A stretch of DNA of 64,000 nt from Maribacter sedimenticola (GTDB lineage Bacteria > Bacteroidota > Bacteroidia > Flavobacteriales > Flavobacteriaceae), in NCBI RefSeq assembly GCF_900188415.1, contig NZ_FZNV01000003.1, positions 248,001 to 312,000 of the forward strand. The letters are read 5' to 3'. Positions 18,987-28,477 of the stretch are shown here, one piece after another. Made by a program: the position numbers and the translations under genes. The notes beneath the pieces are model-generated. The model saw only the letters and a list, made by a program, of their open reading frames with translations, was not told the origin of the DNA and searched no databases. Every line of letters starts with the position of its first letter. Position 1 is the first letter of the stretch.

Positions 18987-21386
18987 TTATTCCGTTCGTA
19001 AACTTTTAATAGGATTTGCCCTTGCCGATCGTATGGCATGATAGCCAACCGTTATAATGGCGACCACCACCGCAACAAGTCCGGCCAGAACAAATACCCA
19101 CCAATTTATATTTATTTTATAGGCATATATTTTAAGCCACTCGTTCATGGCAAACCATGCCAATGGTGTTGCAACGAAGATGGACACCAACACCAATTTT
19201 ATAAAATCCTGGGACAATAAGGCCACTATACTTGAGACTTCTGCCCCCAATACTTTTCGTATCCCTATTTCCTTTGTACGTAGCATAGCACTATATGTTG
19301 CCAAACCGAACAATCCTAAACAAGCGATCAATATGGCCAAGAAAGAGAAAAGGGTAAACAGTTTTCTAAACCTAAAATCCGCTTGGTATTGCTCGTTGAA
19401 ACTATTATCTAAAAAACGATAAAGAAATGGCCTATGCGGAGCCAATTCTGCCCATTTTTGTTCTACCTGTGCAATAGTACGCTGTATATCTCCAGTCTTG
19501 ATCTTTAGAGATAGGTATTTCCCAAACCTGGAATAGCGCATGGACAATGGGGCCACTTCTTGGTGAAGCGACATATAATTAAAATCCTTAACGACCCCTA
19601 CCACGGTGCCCTCCCTGCCCCATTGCTCAAATTTTTTACCTATAATATCTGCCGGATCGGCATATCCAAATGATTTGACCGCAGCTTCGTTAACGATCAT
19701 TGCACTCACGGAATCCGTTACAAATTCCCTAGAATATGGCCTACCCGCAACCATTTCAATTTCATAATGAGGAATAAAATCAAAGTCTATTTCATACAAA
19801 AAAGGTTCATAATGTTCCATGCCACCATCTACCGTTTCTATTTCCGTGCCCGCTGCAGGGAAATGCGTTCCGGGCACAGTACGCGAACCTGCAACAGAAC
19901 TAACCTCCGGTAATCGTTTAAGCTCGGTTTTGACCATTTCTATATTATCCAGAATTTGACCGTCCCAATTAAAATCTATTATCATTTGCTGGTCCATATC
20001 AAACCCTAAATTTTTGTTCAACATAAAACCCAATTGATAATATACAATTACAGTACTGGCTATTAATGCAATGGAAAGGGTAAACTGAAAAATGACCAAA
20101 CCCTTTCTAAGATTGACCCCTTGTGGCGAAGAACTCACCAAACCCTTTAAAACCCTTGACGGTCTAAAACTTGACAATATAAATGCAGGGTAACTCCCCG
20201 CAAAAAGTCCCGTAAGGACTGCCACACCAATATATAGGGGCAACATGTAAGAACCAAAGACCTCATAAATGCTAAATTGTTTTCCGGTAATGGCAGAGAG
20301 CCAGGGAATACAAACCACAACTACGATCAAACCTATTGCCGCAGCTACCAAGACCATAATCAACGACTCGCTCAAAAACTGATACACAAGACCTTTTTTG
20401 TGTGCACCGATCACTTTTCTTACTCCTACTTCCTTGGCCCGCTCCATAGATCTTGCCGTTGCCAAGTTCATAAAATTTATACTGGCGATAACAAGTATAA
20501 ATAGTCCTATAATGGCAAAAATGTAAATATTGGAAAGGCTACCTACCGTACCGGGTTGCCGTACCGCATCAGAATTTAAATACGCATCCTTTAAAGGCTC
20601 AAAGGAGACATTATAGTAATATTCCTTTTCTTCCTCTGTTTGATGTTTATCCAAGAATGCAGGCATTTTTGACTGAAAAGCAGCTAAATCAAAATTATTA
20701 TCCACCAAAAAATAGGTGTAGAAATCAACATAACCCCAAGCATCGAATATCCCCGGTCTTGTCTGGTAGAACGAACTCATTGAAAGCAATACATCAAAAT
20801 TGAAATGTGAGTTTTGGGGCACATCCTTCATTACCCCTGTAACCGTATACTTTCCGTCGTTAGCACGACCACCAACTCCTTCAATAACCTTGCCCATAGG
20901 ATCTTCATTTCCAAAATACTTTTTTGCGGTACTCTCCGTCAAGACTACGGTATAAGGTGCCTCCAATGCAGTTTTGGGATTTCCGGAAAGTAAGGGCCAA
21001 GTAAAGACATCAAAAACAGTAGCGTCTACATAAAAACAATTACTTTCCTGAAAAGCATTGGCATTATACTTCAATAATACATCTGATCTACCGGAAAACT
21101 GCACTTTTTCAATAACTTCAGAAAAATCTTCCTTCAAGGCCGATCCTATAGGTGCATTGCCCCATATCCATTTGTCCTCTGCCTCGGCAGAGCCCATATG
21201 ATGCACCACCCTATAAATTTGCTCTCCTTTTTCATGATAGTTGTCATATGAAAATTCATTGTTTATGAACATCAAAATCATAAGAAAACACGCCATACCT
21301 ATAGCTAATCCTCCCATATTAACAACGGAATATCCCTTATTTTTCAATAAGTTTCTCCAAGCGATCTTTAAATAGTTCTTGAACAT
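18987..21386 (-). CDS. Double-FtsX ABC permease (3rd in transcription order)
   Basis: 799 residues when started at the ATG ending at 21386, giving MFKNYLKIAWRNLLKNKGYS as in the other copies. A longer reading from 21443 adds 19 residues that none of the paralogues have and overlaps the shared leader AAAAAACGAAAAGC, so I reject it. Coupling segments read KEVGVRKVIGAHKKGL and KEIGIRKVLGAEVSSI. It ends NPIKSLRTE. It is the last gene before the first internal sigma-54-like promoter. Confidence 0.92.
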   Translation of the reverse strand: MFKNYLKIAWRNLLKNKGYSVVNMGGLAIGMACFLMILMFINNEFSYDNYHEKGEQIYRVVHHMGSAEAEDKWIWGNAPIGSALKEDFSEVIEKVQFSGRSDVLLKYNANAFQESNCFYVDATVFDVFTWPLLSGNPKTALEAPYTVVLTESTAKKYFGNEDPMGKVIEGVGGRANDGKYTVTGVMKDVPQNSHFNFDVLLSMSSFYQTRPGIFDAWGYVDFYTYFLVDNNFDLAAFQSKMPAFLDKHQTEEEKEYYYNVSFEPLKDAYLNSDAVRQPGTVGSLSNIYIFAIIGLFILVIASINFMNLATARSMERAKEVGVRKVIGAHKKGLVYQFLSESLIMVLVAAAIGLIVVVVCIPWLSAITGKQFSIYEVFGSYMLPLYIGVAVLTGLFAGSYPAFILSSFRPSRVLKGLVSSSPQGVNLRKGLVIFQFTLSIALIASTVIVYYQLGFMLNKNLGFDMDQQMIIDFNWDGQILDNIEMVKTELKRLPEVSSVAGSRTVPGTHFPAAGTEIETVDGGMEHYEPFLYEIDFDFIPHYEIEMVAGRPYSREFVTDSVSAMIVNEAAVKSFGYADPADIIGKKFEQWGREGTVVGVVKDFNYMSLHQEVAPLSMRYSRFGKYLSLKIKTGDIQRTIAQVEQKWAELAPHRPFLYRFLDNSFNEQYQADFRFRKLFTLFSFLAILIACLGLFGLATYSAMLRTKEIGIRKVLGAEVSSIVALLSQDFIKLVLVSIFVATPLAWFAMNEWLKIYAYKININWWVFVLAGLVAVVVAIITVGYHAIRSARANPIKSLRTE

Positions 21387-21471
21387 GCTTTTCGTTTTTT
21401 GATTTAATTTTATTAAGTAGCTTAAATAAATTTGCATCTTCAACTATGCGAAGAGATAATTATAAAATATA

Positions 21472-23820
21472 CTACTCCGTTCTTAGACTTTTTACCGGGT
21501 TTACCCTTGCTGCATTAAAAGCTTGAAAACTAATGGTCAACAACGCTATTACAATGGCTACCGCCCCGGCAATTATGAACGCCCAAGCATTAATTGAAGT
21601 TCTGTATGCAAAACCCTCTAACCAATTCTGCATTAACAACCAGGCTATTGGCGTTGCAATTATTATTGCCATACCTACCAATTTCATAAAATCTTTAGAT
21701 AATAAGCCCACAATACCTGTAATACTTGAACCTAGCACTTTTCGTACGCCAATTTCCTTTCTACGTTGGTCCGCAGTAAAAGCGGACAAGCCAAAGAGTC
21801 CCAAACAAGATATTAGGATAGCGAGCAGTGCAAAAACTTGAGAAAGGTTCCCAATTAACTGCTCACTCTTAAATTTGGCATCGTAAGTGTCATCTACAAA
21901 TTCATATTCAAAAGGAAACGCAGGGTTAAACTTGTGCAACGTTGCTTCCATTGCATTTAGTGCCAATACTGTTTCCATACCCGTTTTTGTTTTTACATAC
22001 ATAAAACGTGCTTGACTAGGGTCGTTAAAAAAAATGACGGGATCACTTGAACCATACATATCTCCGTACACATAATCTTTTACTACGCCTATCACAGGAT
22101 AATCTTCTTCTATAGTTTTACCTACGGCACTGCCGCTTCCCATAAGTTTAGCAAAAGATTCACTTACAATAATATTGACACTGTCCTGTGCAGGATTGTT
22201 ACTAAATCCGCGTCCATCTATAATCTTCATTCCTGTAGTATTGAAGAAATCTGCTGTAATATCTCTAACCGATACCAGAACATCTTCAGTATCTACTCCG
22301 CCTTGCCAGGATAACCCCGATGTATTATTTCCACCGGATAAAATATCCGTATTAATGAACCCGATGCTTTCTATCATCCCCGAAGCTTTAATATCTTCTT
22401 CAATAGGTTTGAAGTTTTTGATCATATCACCGGTAACGGGAATTTTAACCAGATTCTCTTTATTGTAGCCTAAATCCCGTCCTTTTACATGCTGTACTTG
22501 TTGATAGACTATAATGGTACTAATGATAAATACTATGGATACAACAAACTGTGTAGCTACCAGCCCTTTACGTATCATTGAGGCACTTCCTTTTGTCCTT
22601 CTTGCTCCTTTTAAAACGTCTACAGGTTTAAAAGAGGACAAATAAAATGCGGGATACCAGCCTGCAACCAAACCACAAATCAATGTAATACTTAACAGCG
22701 TTAACAAATGCGTTGGGTTAAACAAGTTTAGCGCTAATTGTTTGCCGATCATCGTATTAAATTGCGGCACCAATAACTTTAACAAAAGCACACTTAACAC
22801 GGCAGATAACCCTGCAGTGATTATCGCTTCTGCCATAAATTGAGAGATCAAACCTTTTCTCCCAGAGCCTAAAACTTTACGCACCCCTACTTCATTCGCC
22901 CTTTTCTCACTACGAGCCGTAGCCAAGTTCATAAAATTGATACAAGCAATTAATAAAATAATGAGTGCAATAAGACTAAACAGTCGTACATACGTTATTT
23001 GTCCTCCTACATTTTTACCGCCTTCAAATGCCGAACGCAAATGCCAATCTTTCATGGAGAATAAAAAAGCGATGGTTTCATCGTCCTCGGTTTTCAATGG
23101 CAGTATTGCCTTTACTTTATTATTGACCACATCAACATTTGCTTCGGGAGAGAGTTCCACAAACGTGTCAGAAAAATTTGCTCCATATTCTTTTACCCAT
23201 TCATTATCCTTTGCAAATCGTTCAAAAGGAGCTACCCAATCAAAACTATAGGTTACGTTGTGCGGCAAATCTTCGTAAACTCCTGTAACCGTAAAATTAG
23301 TTTCGTTATTTATCTTAACCACCTTGTGCATTGCCGAGGTATCCTCACCAAATAATTGAGTGGCCGTTTCTTGCGAAATAACAATAGCATCTACATTTTT
23401 GAAAGCAGTTTCCAAATTACCTTCTACAAATGATAGACTGAACATACTTAAAAAATCAGGATCTGCGTAACGTCCATTTTTATTTATAGCTGTTTCACCT
23501 ACCTGAAATAAAAAATCTTCTCCCTTTGTTCTTGCTGACCCGACAATTCCTGGCACTTCTTCTTTTAAGACCGCTGCTAAAGGACCAGGAGTAGCTTGAA
23601 AAAAGGTACGCCACTCACCTTCATATTGCTGATTGGTGGGTACATAATATACCACGTTTTGCTTATCAAAATTAGCATCGTAACCCACCTCATCTTCAAC
23701 CCAAAGCAAAATCATGGCGGCACAGGTGATACCTATTGCCAAACCAAAAATATTCAGCATACTATAGCCTTTGTTCTTCCAAAGGTTTCTCCAAGCGATC
23801 TTTAAATAGTTCTTGAACAT
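21472..23820 (-). CDS. Double-FtsX ABC permease (2nd in transcription order)
   Basis: 782 residues from the ATG ending at 23820, the shortest of the eight. An upstream in-frame start at 24015 would add 65 residues that read through the end of the preceding permease gene and have no counterpart in the paralogues. Coupling segments read NEVGVRKVLGSGRKGL and KEIGVRKVLGSSITGI, and the end is NPVKSLRTE. The shortened parts lie in the periplasmic domains, which suggests a different cargo or partner surface. Confidence 0.92.
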   Translation of the reverse strand: MFKNYLKIAWRNLWKNKGYSMLNIFGLAIGITCAAMILLWVEDEVGYDANFDKQNVVYYVPTNQQYEGEWRTFFQATPGPLAAVLKEEVPGIVGSARTKGEDFLFQVGETAINKNGRYADPDFLSMFSLSFVEGNLETAFKNVDAIVISQETATQLFGEDTSAMHKVVKINNETNFTVTGVYEDLPHNVTYSFDWVAPFERFAKDNEWVKEYGANFSDTFVELSPEANVDVVNNKVKAILPLKTEDDETIAFLFSMKDWHLRSAFEGGKNVGGQITYVRLFSLIALIILLIACINFMNLATARSEKRANEVGVRKVLGSGRKGLISQFMAEAIITAGLSAVLSVLLLKLLVPQFNTMIGKQLALNLFNPTHLLTLLSITLICGLVAGWYPAFYLSSFKPVDVLKGARRTKGSASMIRKGLVATQFVVSIVFIISTIIVYQQVQHVKGRDLGYNKENLVKIPVTGDMIKNFKPIEEDIKASGMIESIGFINTDILSGGNNTSGLSWQGGVDTEDVLVSVRDITADFFNTTGMKIIDGRGFSNNPAQDSVNIIVSESFAKLMGSGSAVGKTIEEDYPVIGVVKDYVYGDMYGSSDPVIFFNDPSQARFMYVKTKTGMETVLALNAMEATLHKFNPAFPFEYEFVDDTYDAKFKSEQLIGNLSQVFALLAILISCLGLFGLSAFTADQRRKEIGVRKVLGSSITGIVGLLSKDFMKLVGMAIIIATPIAWLLMQNWLEGFAYRTSINAWAFIIAGAVAIVIALLTISFQAFNAARVNPVKSLRTE

Positions 23821-23843
23821 GATTTTCGTTTTTTGATGATGAA

Positions 23844-26261
23844 TTATTCTTTCCTTAAACTTTTTAAAGGCTGTATCAGTGCAGCGCCTATAGATTGATA
23901 GCTTATGGTCAAAATAGCTATGGTCAATGCAATGAATCCTGCGATAAAGAATATGCCCCAACCAATAGTAATGTGGTAGGCAAAATCCTCTAACCAACGG
24001 CTCATTAAATACCACCCTACAGGTACGGCAATGGCGATAGAAATTATAATCAGTTTCATAAAATCTACGGTAAGCAATTTATAGATGCTTTTAAACGGAG
24101 CGCCTAAAACCAGGCGAATGCTGATTTCTTTTTTACGTTGTTCTACCATAAAGGCAGACAGTGCAAACAAACCTAAACAAGCAACTAAAATGGCGAACAG
24201 GGCAAAGCTGTTGAATATTTTACCCATGCGTTCCACATCATCATGCATATGGCTGAACTCTTGATCTAAAAAACTATAATTAATGGACTGACTGGGCACA
24301 TTTTTATCCCAAACCGAAGTAATTGAAGCCAGGGCTTCATTCACATTTCCTTTTTCCAACTTTAGCGATATAGACCCTAAATCTTTACCGATTACGAGCG
24401 ATAGCGAAGAAATATCTTCTTTTAAGGACTTAAAGTGAAAATCATCTATTACACCTATGACCTTAAACTGTTGACCGTTATTGTTTATTTCTTTCCCAAT
24501 AGCATTTTCCAAGCCTAATTCACGTTGCATATTGGCATTTATAATAATTGAGTTTAAAGCATCAGACGCAAATTGCTTAGAAAAATCTCTTCCTGTTTTA
24601 ACCGAAATACCCAGCGTTTTAATGTAATCATAATCTACTCTCCAGATTTGGGCAGGTATACCTCTACCTTCATTTCCTTCATCTTCCCTTCTAAATGTAT
24701 TACCGTTTCTACTACCACCATCTACCGGCAAATAATTAGAAATGGTAGCCGATTTCACTTGTGGCAATTGTAGAAGTTGTTCTTTAAAATTTTCAGCACT
24801 TTCCCCTAAGATTCCGGTACCTTCTAGAACAACAACCTGTTCCTTATCATACCCCAATTCTTTTTGAAGAATAAAGTCCATTTGTTTGTAAATAATCAAG
24901 GTGGCAATGATCAGCACTACCGATGTGGTAAATTGAAAAACAACGAGTCCGCTCCTTAATTTGCCACTCTTACTGCCAATACTAAGACTTCCCTTTAAAA
25001 CATTTACCGGTTTAAATGCCGATAAATAAAATGCCGGATATAAGCCCGCCAAAGCTCCTACCAAAAGAGCAGCAACTACTATTACCGGAACAAACCACCA
25101 AGCAGACCAAGGCATTTCTATCGCTTTAGATGCCATGTTGTTAAATGTTGGCAGTAATGCCCAAGCCAATAGCACGCCTAATAGAAAAGACACAAAACTA
25201 AACACCATAGATTCGGTCAAAAATTGCGTTATCAAATTGCTTTTATAAGCACCAATGGTTTTTCTTAAGCCAACTTCTTTAGCCCTATTGGCAGACTTTG
25301 CGGTAGAAAGATTAATAAAGTTGATTACCGCCAATAATAACACAAAACCGGCTACAGCGGCAAAAAGCCAAACAAAACGTATATCGCCATGCTTTAGACC
25401 ATCTGCCATTTTAATATCCGAATACAAATGAATATCGGTTATAGGCTGTAGTTTGTACTTCATGGTTCTAAGCACCTCAATAAAGTCTGGAGCACGCCCT
25501 CGTTCGCGCTGTGCGGGAATAATATAATCTTCAACAATAGAAACCATTTTTTGCTCCAATTCCCGCACGTTCGTATGGTCATCTACCAACACATAGGTAA
25601 AGTAATTCTGGTTGGTCCAGTTTGCATTGGTGTCTTCAATGGGTAACAGAAAGTCATAGGCCAGATGTGAGTTTTTTGGAGCATCTTTCATGATCCCGGT
25701 TACCGTATACGGAGTACTCGCATCATTATCTAAAATGATGGTTTCGCCCAAAATTTTATCCCCATTAAAATACTTTGCCGCTTTGGATTCCGATATGACA
25801 ATACTTTTTGGATTTGCCAATGCGGTTTTAGGATTACCTTGTTGCAACTTCACTTCCAAAAGTTCAAATGCTTCTTGATCCGCAAGCATAAAGCCGGTTT
25901 CCAAGTTATTTTGAGCTGCCCCAGCTAAGCGAATACCGCGTTTACCTGCCCCAAAAATTTCAATTGTATTTATTTTCCCTGCCTTTACTATTTCTGGAAA
26001 ATCATTTTGCAAGGCTTCTGCAAAGGGTAATTGAAAGTGAGTGCTTTTCATGACTTCACCTTTGTACATGCCTTCTAACACTACTCTATATAACTGATCC
26101 TTTTTGGTATAGTGCTGATCATAACCTACTTCATTGTGAATGAATAAGGCTATTAAAAGACAAGCCGCTATACCAACAGCAAAGCCACCAATTTTAATGG
26201 TGGCAAATAGCGTATCCTTCTTAATACTTCTCCAAGCTATTTTAAGATGGTTTCTGAACAT
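23844..26261 (-). CDS. Double-FtsX ABC permease (1st in transcription order), most divergent
   Basis: 805 residues, start MFRNHLKIAWRSIKKD. It departs most from the array consensus at the conserved ends: the second coupling segment reads KEISIRLVLGAPFKSI (the others have KEIG[IV]RK), and the tail is QPLKSLRKE instead of NPVKSLRTE. The first coupling segment is normal (KEVGLRKTIGAYKSNL). It is separated from the proximal ATPase by 154 bp containing a dyad element (26356-26388). It lies 23 bp before permease 2. Confidence 0.92.
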   Translation of the reverse strand: MFRNHLKIAWRSIKKDTLFATIKIGGFAVGIAACLLIALFIHNEVGYDQHYTKKDQLYRVVLEGMYKGEVMKSTHFQLPFAEALQNDFPEIVKAGKINTIEIFGAGKRGIRLAGAAQNNLETGFMLADQEAFELLEVKLQQGNPKTALANPKSIVISESKAAKYFNGDKILGETIILDNDASTPYTVTGIMKDAPKNSHLAYDFLLPIEDTNANWTNQNYFTYVLVDDHTNVRELEQKMVSIVEDYIIPAQRERGRAPDFIEVLRTMKYKLQPITDIHLYSDIKMADGLKHGDIRFVWLFAAVAGFVLLLAVINFINLSTAKSANRAKEVGLRKTIGAYKSNLITQFLTESMVFSFVSFLLGVLLAWALLPTFNNMASKAIEMPWSAWWFVPVIVVAALLVGALAGLYPAFYLSAFKPVNVLKGSLSIGSKSGKLRSGLVVFQFTTSVVLIIATLIIYKQMDFILQKELGYDKEQVVVLEGTGILGESAENFKEQLLQLPQVKSATISNYLPVDGGSRNGNTFRREDEGNEGRGIPAQIWRVDYDYIKTLGISVKTGRDFSKQFASDALNSIIINANMQRELGLENAIGKEINNNGQQFKVIGVIDDFHFKSLKEDISSLSLVIGKDLGSISLKLEKGNVNEALASITSVWDKNVPSQSINYSFLDQEFSHMHDDVERMGKIFNSFALFAILVACLGLFALSAFMVEQRKKEISIRLVLGAPFKSIYKLLTVDFMKLIIISIAIAVPVGWYLMSRWLEDFAYHITIGWGIFFIAGFIALTIAILTISYQSIGAALIQPLKSLRKE

Positions 26262-26355
26262 GGCTCTCGTTTTTATTGATCGATGATTTAATTATTATCC
26301 GTGATTAAGGGATAAGTTTGGTTGGTTGGTTTGGTTTGGTTGATTACTTATTGCC

Positions 26356-26388
26356 TGTCCCCACCTGAACATTGTTCAATGACGGACA
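26356..26388. promoter_or_regulatory. 33-bp nested dyad between the ATPase and permease 1
   Basis: Arms TGTCC (26356-26360) and GGACA (26384-26388) share their centre, base 26372, with the inner palindrome TGAACA-T-TGTTCA (26366-26378). The one-base inner spacer makes an RNA hairpin unlikely at the centre, so an operator-like protein site is more probable. It can also be read as two TGT-N10-ACA units, similar but not identical to the 39-bp enhancer sites. No promoter element is obvious next to it. Confidence 0.4.
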
Positions 26389-26415
26389 AAATGATTGATT
26401 GATAAATAAACTCCC

Positions 26416-27111
26416 TTACATCATGGCACCTATAGCCCTATTCTGACTTTCAGTTACGATTTGACCGTCGAATAGATTTACAACTCTATGCGCGTAATGT
26501 GAGTCTCTGTCCGAGTGTGTTACCATTACTATTGTGGTTCCTTCTTGGTTCAATTCTGTCAACAAGTTCATTACTTCAATTCCGTTTTTAGAATCCAAGT
26601 TCCCCGTTGGCTCATCGGCAAGTATTAATTTCGGATTGGTAACCACCGCTCTTGATATGGCAACACGTTGCTGCTGACCACCTGATAATTGCTGCGGAAA
26701 ATGTTTTTCCCTATGCGCTATTTTCATACGCTCCAACACCTTCATAACTTTTTCCTTACGTTCTGCCTTTCCCATTTTTAAATAAATCAATGGTAGCTCT
26801 ACGTTTTCAAAAACGGTAAGCTCATCTATTAAATTAAAGCTTTGAAAGACAAAACCTAAATTACCCTTACGCAGTTGGGTACGTTGACTTTCCTTTAAAC
26901 CACCAACTTCATTGCCGGCAAAATTGTAGCTACCCTCCGTTGGGTTATCCAGCATACCAATAATATTCAACAAAGTAGACTTGCCACAACCGGACGGACC
27001 CATAATTGCAACGAACTCCCCGTCCTCTACTTTTAGGTTGACATTGTTCAACGCCAAGGTTTCTACTTCTTCTGTTCTAAAACTCTTTTTTAGGTTTGTA
27101 ATGGTTATCAT
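26416..27111 (-). CDS. ABC transporter ATPase (MacB/LolD type), proximal copy
   Basis: 231 residues with all motifs intact: Walker A GPSGCGKST, VFQSFNLIDELT around the Q-loop, signature LSGGQQQRVAISRAV, Walker B LILADEPTGNLDS and H-loop VTHSD. It is the third gene of the locus, between the adaptor and the permease array. This position makes it the probable energy-coupling subunit for most or all of the eight permeases. The family energises tripartite efflux (MacAB-TolC) or lipoprotein extraction (LolCDE) through mechanical movement of the periplasmic domains. Confidence 0.95.
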   Translation of the reverse strand: MITITNLKKSFRTEEVETLALNNVNLKVEDGEFVAIMGPSGCGKSTLLNIIGMLDNPTEGSYNFAGNEVGGLKESQRTQLRKGNLGFVFQSFNLIDELTVFENVELPLIYLKMGKAERKEKVMKVLERMKIAHREKHFPQQLSGGQQQRVAISRAVVTNPKLILADEPTGNLDSKNGIEVMNLLTELNQEGTTIVMVTHSDRDSHYAHRVVNLFDGQIVTESQNRAIGAMM

Positions 27112-27166
27112 GTTTCCTTCTTTTTGATTGTTATAATGACATCGAAAATTCTCTGATGTGACAGTT

Positions 27167-28417
27167 TTATTTTAAGACGATTCTTTCCGCTTCCCCGAAA
27201 TTATCGTAGTTACTAGTTATTACTTTTTCCCCTGGTTCCAAGCCTTCCAATACTTCATAGTATCTAGAATTCTGTTTCCCTATTCTAATATTTCTTTTAA
27301 TGGCTTCTCCCCCATCTGGATTTACTACAAATATCCATTGCCCGCCGGTACTTTGAAAAAAGCTTCCTTTTGGTAATAACAGCGCATCGTTAGATTCACC
27401 CAATTGTAATTTAATATTGTAACTCTGTCCTGAACGTATGGTCTCTGGCTTATTATCCGTAAATACCAAATCTACCTTGAACCTACCATTTCTAACCTCT
27501 GGATATACTTTACGTAAACGCAACGGAAATTCTGCGCCATTACGCTCTAAAACCGCTGTAAGGTCTCTTTTTACACGATCAATATAATGCTCGTCTATAT
27601 CTGCCTCTATTTTATAATCTGTTAATACGTTGATTTGCCCTATGCGTTGCCCTTGAGCAATACTCTGCCCAATTTCGGCATCTAAAAACCCTAATTGACC
27701 ATCTGCAGGAGCCCGTACATTTAAATGATCCAGCCTTTGGTACACCATACCCAATGTTTTTTGCATACGTGCCAAATCGGTATCCAGACCTCTTAATGAA
27801 GTTTCCCTTAATTCATCATCTTGCTCGGTCTGTAGCTTTACAATTTCATACTGCTTTTGAGACAGTTCATAGTTTTCTTTTGATAGTTGATAGGCTTCCC
27901 TAGAAATCAATTCCTCATCGAACAACGCTTTGTTCTGTTCGTAATTTCTCTTTAAACGCTGCAGATCTGTACTTGCCGTTGCCAATGACTTTCTACCTTC
28001 TACCTGTCTAGAATCGAAATTCAATTTTGTGGAACGCAAATCGTTTTGCTTTAATGCCAGGTTACTTTCACTCGCCAAAATCTGTTCGTACAGATTCATG
28101 TTTTCCAGCTTTAAGATAATATCGCCTTTTTTGACCATAGCACCTTCTTCTATTAACTTTTCGCTTACACGACCACCTTCATAGGCATCCATATAAATAG
28201 TTGCAATAGGCGCAACGTTACCGTTAATGGTAATATAATCATCGAACTTTCCTGCAGACACCTCAGCCACCGATAGTTTATCTTTCTCGGTTCTAAATGT
28301 GGATACCGAACTGGCAAATAACAGTTGGTAACCTACAAATAGTAGCAATACACCCAGGGCAATGTAACCGTAGTGTTTTGGCTTCAATCCTTTTTTCTTT
28401 TCTAATTTTATATCCAT
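27167..28417 (-). CDS. Periplasmic adaptor (HlyD/MacA-family membrane fusion protein)
   Basis: 416 residues. A single N-terminal membrane anchor (about 18-36, GYIALGVLLLFVGYQLLF) is followed by a first lipoyl half (about 75-105, IEEGAMVKKGDIILKLEN). A long helical hairpin rich in Glu, Lys and Gln spans about 110-230. The second lipoyl half (LNVRAPADGQLG) and beta-barrel domains close the chain. It bridges the inner-membrane permeases and the TolC-like channel. It lies 60 bp after tolC and 55 bp before the ATPase gene, in the order outer membrane channel, adaptor, ATPase, permeases. Confidence 0.93.
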   Translation of the reverse strand: MDIKLEKKKGLKPKHYGYIALGVLLLFVGYQLLFASSVSTFRTEKDKLSVAEVSAGKFDDYITINGNVAPIATIYMDAYEGGRVSEKLIEEGAMVKKGDIILKLENMNLYEQILASESNLALKQNDLRSTKLNFDSRQVEGRKSLATASTDLQRLKRNYEQNKALFDEELISREAYQLSKENYELSQKQYEIVKLQTEQDDELRETSLRGLDTDLARMQKTLGMVYQRLDHLNVRAPADGQLGFLDAEIGQSIAQGQRIGQINVLTDYKIEADIDEHYIDRVKRDLTAVLERNGAEFPLRLRKVYPEVRNGRFKVDLVFTDNKPETIRSGQSYNIKLQLGESNDALLLPKGSFFQSTGGQWIFVVNPDGGEAIKRNIRIGKQNSRYYEVLEGLEPGEKVITSNYDNFGEAERIVLK

Positions 28418-28477
28418 GGTAATCGTTTGTTCGTTCTTCGTTATTCGTTTGTTCGTTTGTTCGTTCCAAATAAAAAT

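Noticed and set aside
23821-24015. 65-residue N-terminal extension of permease 2
   Set aside because: It reads out of frame through the end of permease 1, and has no counterpart in the other permeases. The ATG at 23820 has the shared leader and start motif.
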